Shown: one piece after another, positions 60,595-64,000 of the stretch
How positions within the stretch are numbered: the first letter of the stretch is position 1
Layout: each line of letters opens with the position of its first letter
Assembly (NCBI GenBank): GCA_949290575.1
Contig: CASESJ010000001.1
Coordinates: forward strand, 496,001 to 560,000
Length of the DNA: 64,000 bases
From: an uncultured Clostridia bacterium
Lineage (GTDB): Bacteria; Bacillota; Clostridia; Christensenellales; Borkfalkiaceae
Reading direction: 5' to 3'
Notes under the pieces: generated by a model
What the model saw: the letters and a program-made list of their open reading frames with translations, nothing else
Database searches by the model: none
What the model was told of the DNA's origin: nothing
Position numbers and translations under genes: made by a program

Positions 60595-61254
60595 ATGACA
60601 GTATTTGTAATAGCACTGCAGGGCGAAGCCGACAGCGTGCTCGCCTGCATGCAGGATAAACAGACAAAAGAAGTGTGCTCGCGCAAGGTGATTTGCGGCT
60701 CTATCGAAGGAAAAAAGACCGCCGTAGTCATCTGCGGCGTGGGCAAGGTAAACGCCGCCTGCGGAGCGCAGTACGCAATCGACTGCCTCGGCGCGGACAA
60801 GATTATAAACTTAGGCGTAGCGGGCGGACTTAACCCTTCTATGAAGATAGCCGCCGTCTACGAAATGGACGCAGCCGTTCAGTACGACTTTAACCTCGTG
60901 CAGATTAACGGCACGCAGATAGGCACGCTCAACGAATATTCCCAGCCCTACCTCCACTTCGACAAGGTCGGCGTATACCCTTTAAAAAAACTTGCCTCGG
61001 GCGACAGGTTCAGCGACAGCGCGAGCGACTTTGAACTTCTGACGGGGACATTAAAAGCCGACATACGCGACATGGAGGGCGGCGCGATACTGCACGCCTG
61101 CACCCGCGCAAAGGTAAAGTGCTACTCCTTCAAGGCGATATCAGACCTTGCGGGCAGCGGCTCGACCACCGAACAGTACGTTAAAAATCTCGGCGAGTGC
61201 AACAAAGTTCTCAAGGACTGCGTGCCCGCCATTTTCGAGGCTGTAAATGGATAA
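60595..61254 (+). CDS. mtnN: 5'-methylthioadenosine/S-adenosylhomocysteine nucleosidase
   Basis: This enzyme cleaves adenine from SAH and MTA, giving the LuxS substrate S-ribosylhomocysteine. The 219-residue PNP-superfamily protein has VVICGVGKVNAACGAQ, NLGVAGGLN, DMEGGAILH and FKAISDLAG. ATG 60595 is chosen; the longer frame starts at the -35 box. It overlaps luxS by 8 nt, fixing its role. Confidence 0.92.
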   Translation: MTVFVIALQGEADSVLACMQDKQTKEVCSRKVICGSIEGKKTAVVICGVGKVNAACGAQYAIDCLGADKIINLGVAGGLNPSMKIAAVYEMDAAVQYDFNLVQINGTQIGTLNEYSQPYLHFDKVGVYPLKKLASGDRFSDSASDFELLTGTLKADIRDMEGGAILHACTRAKVKCYSFKAISDLAGSGSTTEQYVKNLGECNKVLKDCVPAIFEAVNG

Positions 61255-61675
61255 AATACCGTCTTTTACAAAAAATCACGACATATTGACCACGGGACTG
61301 CACGAGGGCACTACCATGCACGGCGTGACGACGTGGGATTTGCGCTTTAAAAAACCAAACTCGGGCGACTACATCACGCCCGACGCCCTGCACGCGACAG
61401 AACACCTGCTTGCAACAACTTTAAGAAATTCCGCGCGCAAGGACGACATTATATATTTCGGTCCTATGGGTTGCAGGACGGGCTATTACCTTCTCACCGT
61501 CAACATGAACAGGGATGAAGTTATTGCCCTCGTCAGAGAGCGCATTGAAGTTGCGCTCGCTCTCGACGAAGTGCCGGGCGCAAAGCGCGAGGAATGCGGA
61601 AATTACCTTGCTCACGACCTGAACGGCGCGAAAGCCGACTTAAAAGAATACCTCAAGGTGCTTGAAAATTTATGA
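61247..61675 (+). CDS. luxS: S-ribosylhomocysteine lyase LuxS
   Basis: LuxS releases homocysteine and DPD, the AI-2 precursor. The 142-residue protein has the metal-binding HATEH (His49, His53) with Cys117 in REECGNY, and the conserved FGPMGCRTGYYL. It is a little shorter than usual at the N-terminus. The homocysteine can be remethylated, completing the cycle with MtnN. The stop overlaps ung. Confidence 0.96.
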   Translation: MDKIPSFTKNHDILTTGLHEGTTMHGVTTWDLRFKKPNSGDYITPDALHATEHLLATTLRNSARKDDIIYFGPMGCRTGYYLLTVNMNRDEVIALVRERIEVALALDEVPGAKREECGNYLAHDLNGAKADLKEYLKVLENL

Positions 61676-62352
61676 AAGCTTTAGGCGGCGGTTGGGACGA
61701 GGCTCTCGAACCGCTCTTCTCCGACCCGAAATATTTAAAGATAAGGGAATTTCTGAAAAAGGAATACTCCGAGCACATAGTCTACCCCGACATGTACGAC
61801 CTGTACAACTGTTTCAGATACACTCCGCTTTCCGAAGTCAAGGTGGTTATTCTCGGTCAGGACCCCTACCACGAACCCGGACAGGCGCACGGACTGTGCT
61901 TTTCGGTCAGGCGCGGAGTGCCGCTCCCTCCCTCTTTAAAGAACATATATAAAGAAATAAAGGACGACCTCGGCATAACTCAACCCGACTGCGGCGACCT
62001 TACCCCCTGGGCGAAGGAGGGCGTGCTTCTGCTGAACACCACTCTGACGGTCAGGGAGCATCAGGCAAACAGTCACGCAAACTGCGGCTGGAGCTGGTTT
62101 ACCGACAACGTCATAAAGACGGTATCGGAAAAGTGCGAAAACGTTGTATTCATTCTCTGGGGCAGAAACGCGCGCAGCAAGACGCCGCTGATTGACCAGA
62201 GCAAACACCTGATTTTACAGTGTGCGCACCCTTCCCCCCTCTCGGCATACTACGGCTTTTTCGGGTGCAGATTTTTTTCAAAGGCGAACAGCTACCTTTT
62301 AAGCCATAACAGGACGCCCGTCGACTGGGATCTGAACGGAAAACAGCAATAA
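61672..62352 (+). CDS. ung: Uracil-DNA glycosylase
   Basis: Ung removes uracil from DNA. The 226-residue family 1 enzyme has the catalytic LGQDPYHEPGQAHGLCFSV motif, LLLNTTLTVREHQANSH and the HPSPLSAYYGFFG loop. The ATG overlaps luxS's stop (ATGA), so it is translated with the mtnN-luxS operon, an unusual partnership. Confidence 0.97.
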   Translation: MKALGGGWDEALEPLFSDPKYLKIREFLKKEYSEHIVYPDMYDLYNCFRYTPLSEVKVVILGQDPYHEPGQAHGLCFSVRRGVPLPPSLKNIYKEIKDDLGITQPDCGDLTPWAKEGVLLLNTTLTVREHQANSHANCGWSWFTDNVIKTVSEKCENVVFILWGRNARSKTPLIDQSKHLILQCAHPSPLSAYYGFFGCRFFSKANSYLLSHNRTPVDWDLNGKQQ

Positions 62353-62431
62353 CCAAGGCATATATCGGGGTCAATTTAAATTCATTAATACATTTTTGTG
62401 CGCGCAGAGCGCGCAAGTCAAGGAGTAAATT

Positions 62432-63646
62432 ATGAAATATGCAGTCATTTTAGGCGACGGCATGGCTGACTGGAAAATACCCGCGCTCGGGGACAAGACC
62501 TGCCTCGAAGCCGCAAAAACGCCCACTCTGGACGCGCTTGCGCCAAAGGCGGAAGTCGGGCTATGCAAGACCGTGCCCGACGGGATGAAACCCGGCAGCG
62601 ACGTGGCGAACATGTCCGTTCTGGGCTTCAATCCCAAAGATTATTACACAGGTCGTTCGCCCCTCGAAGCCGTCTCTATGGGCATAGAACTGAGCGACAC
62701 GGACGTAACTCTGCGCTGCAACCTCGTAACCCTTTCCGATGAAGAAAATTACGAGGACAAGACAATGGCAGATTACTCTGCGGGAGAAATAAGCACGCAA
62801 GAGGCCGCAGAGCTCATAAATTACCTCAAAAAATATTTTGACGACGAGCGCATGACGCTCTATCCCGGCATTTCTTACAGGCATTGTCTTGTTGTCAGAA
62901 ACGGCGTTACTGGACATTCGCTCACTCCACCTCACGATATCTCCGACAAAAAGATTGCGGCATATCTGCCCGAGGGCGAGCTGGGAGCAAAATACCTTGA
63001 GATGATGAAAAAGAGCTATGAACTGCTTAAAAATCATCCCGTAAACCTTGCAAGAATTGCGGCGGGCAAGCGACCCGCAAACAGCATATGGCTGTGGGGC
63101 GAGGGCACAAAGCCTGGACTTTCGCCCTTCGAAAAGCTGCACGACCTCAAGGGCGGAATAATTTCCGCAGTCGACCTCGTGAAGGGCATAGGCATACTCG
63201 CAGGCATGAAAGTTATAGAAGTCGAGGGCGCGACGGGCAACTATGACACCAACTTCAGAGGAAAAGCTGAGGCTGCGGCAAAAGCTCTCACCGACGGACT
63301 TGACTTTGTATACATACATATGGAAGCACCCGACGAGTGCGGTCATCACGGCGACGCGGAGCACAAGATTTATTCTATCGAACAGATTGACGGCGTGGTT
63401 ATCCCCACTATAATTTCTGCCCTTGAAAAGGAGGGAGAACACTATGCCATACTCGTCTGCCCCGACCACCCCACTCCCTGCGCCTGCAAGACGCACATCT
63501 CCGACCCCGTGCCCTACCTGATTTACACGGATACGAAAAATCTTTCAAACGGTGCAAGGCGTTACACGGAGGACGAGGCTGCCTCGACCGGCACTTACGT
63601 TGCCGAGGGTCACAAACTCATTGAAAAACTCTTTTCGATAAAATAA
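62432..63646 (+). CDS. apgM: Cofactor-independent phosphoglycerate mutase (ApgM type)
   Basis: This is an alkaline-phosphatase-superfamily phosphoglycerate mutase of the archaeal subfamily, also found in Clostridia. The 404-residue protein has ILGDGMADWKIPALG at the N-terminus, the catalytic Ser in VANMSVLGF, GRSPLEAV, and CPDHPTPC near the C-terminus. AAGGAG precedes the ATG. It differs from gpmI, so glycolysis has two mutases here. Confidence 0.94.
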   Translation: MKYAVILGDGMADWKIPALGDKTCLEAAKTPTLDALAPKAEVGLCKTVPDGMKPGSDVANMSVLGFNPKDYYTGRSPLEAVSMGIELSDTDVTLRCNLVTLSDEENYEDKTMADYSAGEISTQEAAELINYLKKYFDDERMTLYPGISYRHCLVVRNGVTGHSLTPPHDISDKKIAAYLPEGELGAKYLEMMKKSYELLKNHPVNLARIAAGKRPANSIWLWGEGTKPGLSPFEKLHDLKGGIISAVDLVKGIGILAGMKVIEVEGATGNYDTNFRGKAEAAAKALTDGLDFVYIHMEAPDECGHHGDAEHKIYSIEQIDGVVIPTIISALEKEGEHYAILVCPDHPTPCACKTHISDPVPYLIYTDTKNLSNGARRYTEDEAASTGTYVAEGHKLIEKLFSIK

Positions 63647-63659
63647 TACGTTATAATCA

Positions 63660-63697
63660 GAGCCGCCCGCGCAAAGATTTGCGCGGGCGGCTTTTAA
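63660..63697 (+). terminator. Terminator after apgM
   Basis: GCCGCCCGCGCAAA-type arms form a strong hairpin followed by TTTTAAATTT. Confidence 0.85.
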
Positions 63698-63776
63698 ATT
63701 TAATCCTTCTTATCCTGTCGGTTATCTCCATTGTCCAGACCGCATAAGTATGCAACACCTTCAGACGCAAAACGTG

Positions 63777-63804
63777 CGCGCCGCGGCAATTGCCGCGGCG
63801 CGCA
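63777..63804 (-). terminator. Perfect palindrome after the coat gene
   Basis: A 28-bp perfect palindrome centred on AATT, just beyond the minus-strand coat gene end. It can form a hairpin; the T-run is weak. Confidence 0.5.
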
Positions 63805-63819
63805 CTCTGATTTTTCAGT

Positions 63820-64000
63820 TCAGCCCTGAAGGGACTTCATTTCCTTTTTGAACTTGTCGTTTATCTGGTCTATCATCTGTTTTGCGGCGGGCGCGGGTGC
63901 GTAGTATCCGCGCGAGCTCATCTGAGTGTAGAGACTGTACTGAGCCGCAGCCACGGCGTTGAGATTTGCCGCAAACTCCTTGCGGAGGCTCTTTGAGCTG
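63820..64000 (-). CDS. Spore coat protein (CotF-like), 3' part only
   Basis: The last 60 codons of a minus-strand gene end at TGA 63820-63822. The translated tail contains LNAVAAAQYSLYTQMSSRGYY then PAPAAKQMIDQIN, resembling the C-terminus of CotF-family coat proteins (a YxxMxxRGYY-type motif). The start lies beyond the window. The stretch 63647-63819 between apgM and this gene has only hairpins. Confidence 0.7.
   Translation of the reverse strand, partial: SSKSLRKEFAANLNAVAAAQYSLYTQMSSRGYYAPAPAAKQMIDQINDKFKKEMKSLQG

Noticed and set aside
1-64000. CRISPR arrays, rRNA genes, IS elements, prophage genes
   Set aside because: No regularly spaced repeats, no rRNA sequence, and no transposase, integrase or phage structural gene was seen.

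Overview
The window looks like chromosomal DNA of an endospore-forming, probably anaerobic member of the Clostridia (Bacillota). It carries spoIIGA-sigE-sigG, an uninterrupted sigK, spoVT-spoVB-mazG and the end of a coat-protein gene. It also has Firmicutes-type neighbourhoods: pta-ackA-yceD-rpmF with tmcAL divergent, formate-THF ligase, and PerR. The organism cannot be named from the sequence alone. The low number of phage or IS functions suggests mostly core chromosome with one small acquired island.

Layout. 1-7.7 kb (+): end of gpmI, an EamA exporter, secG, rnr, smpB, then metY and metA (methionine by the O-acetylhomoserine route). 7.8-14.7 kb: HtrA-like lipoprotein protease and UDP-sugar pyrophosphorylase (-), Nudix, LemA and DUF2207 genes (+), rplI (-), a tiny DUF1540 protein. 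14.7-23.8 kb: fhs-glnS-cvpA-like operon, glyS, yigZ, tyrS, sigK. 24-27 kb: an ArsR-type repressor and a copper ATPase fused to a CopZ-like domain. 27-31.4 kb: rpmF, yceD, ackA, pta, tmcAL. 31.5-38.2 kb: sporulation sigma factors, dusB, mazG, spoVB, spoVT. 38-42.5 kb: surface protein, MATE pump, DUF3737, unknown membrane protein. 42.5-45 kb: an AT-rich AbrB-ABC cassette between direct repeats next to tRNA-Ser. 45-58 kb: membrane and envelope genes, cls, perR, a DUF4062-IMPase operon, a large lipoprotein, an SPFH/zinc-ribbon pair. 58.3-58.9 kb: five-tRNA operon. 59-64 kb: fruK-PPTase, mtnN-luxS-ung, apgM, coat protein end.

Two regulatory themes stand out. First, tyrS is preceded by a consensus promoter, a 20-codon ORF with four Tyr codons, and an intrinsic terminator just before tyrS. 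This reads as a leader-peptide attenuator instead of the T-box usual in Firmicutes. Second, several genes (perR, the 57058 zinc-ribbon gene, the 49312 membrane gene, mtnN and the tyrS leader ORF) have a TATAAT box 6-7 nt before the ATG and no Shine-Dalgarno sequence. Their mRNAs should therefore be leaderless; smpB and spoIIGA look nearly so. Most other genes have ordinary AGGAGG-like sites, so both initiation modes coexist.

Genes that work together: MetA (Glu111, acetyl-CoA type) and MetY make homocysteine. MtnN and LuxS recycle S-adenosylhomocysteine. Pta-AckA make ATP and acetate, and TmcAL uses acetate to modify tRNA-Met. SpoIIGA, SigE, SigG, SigK and SpoVT form the mother-cell and forespore cascade.
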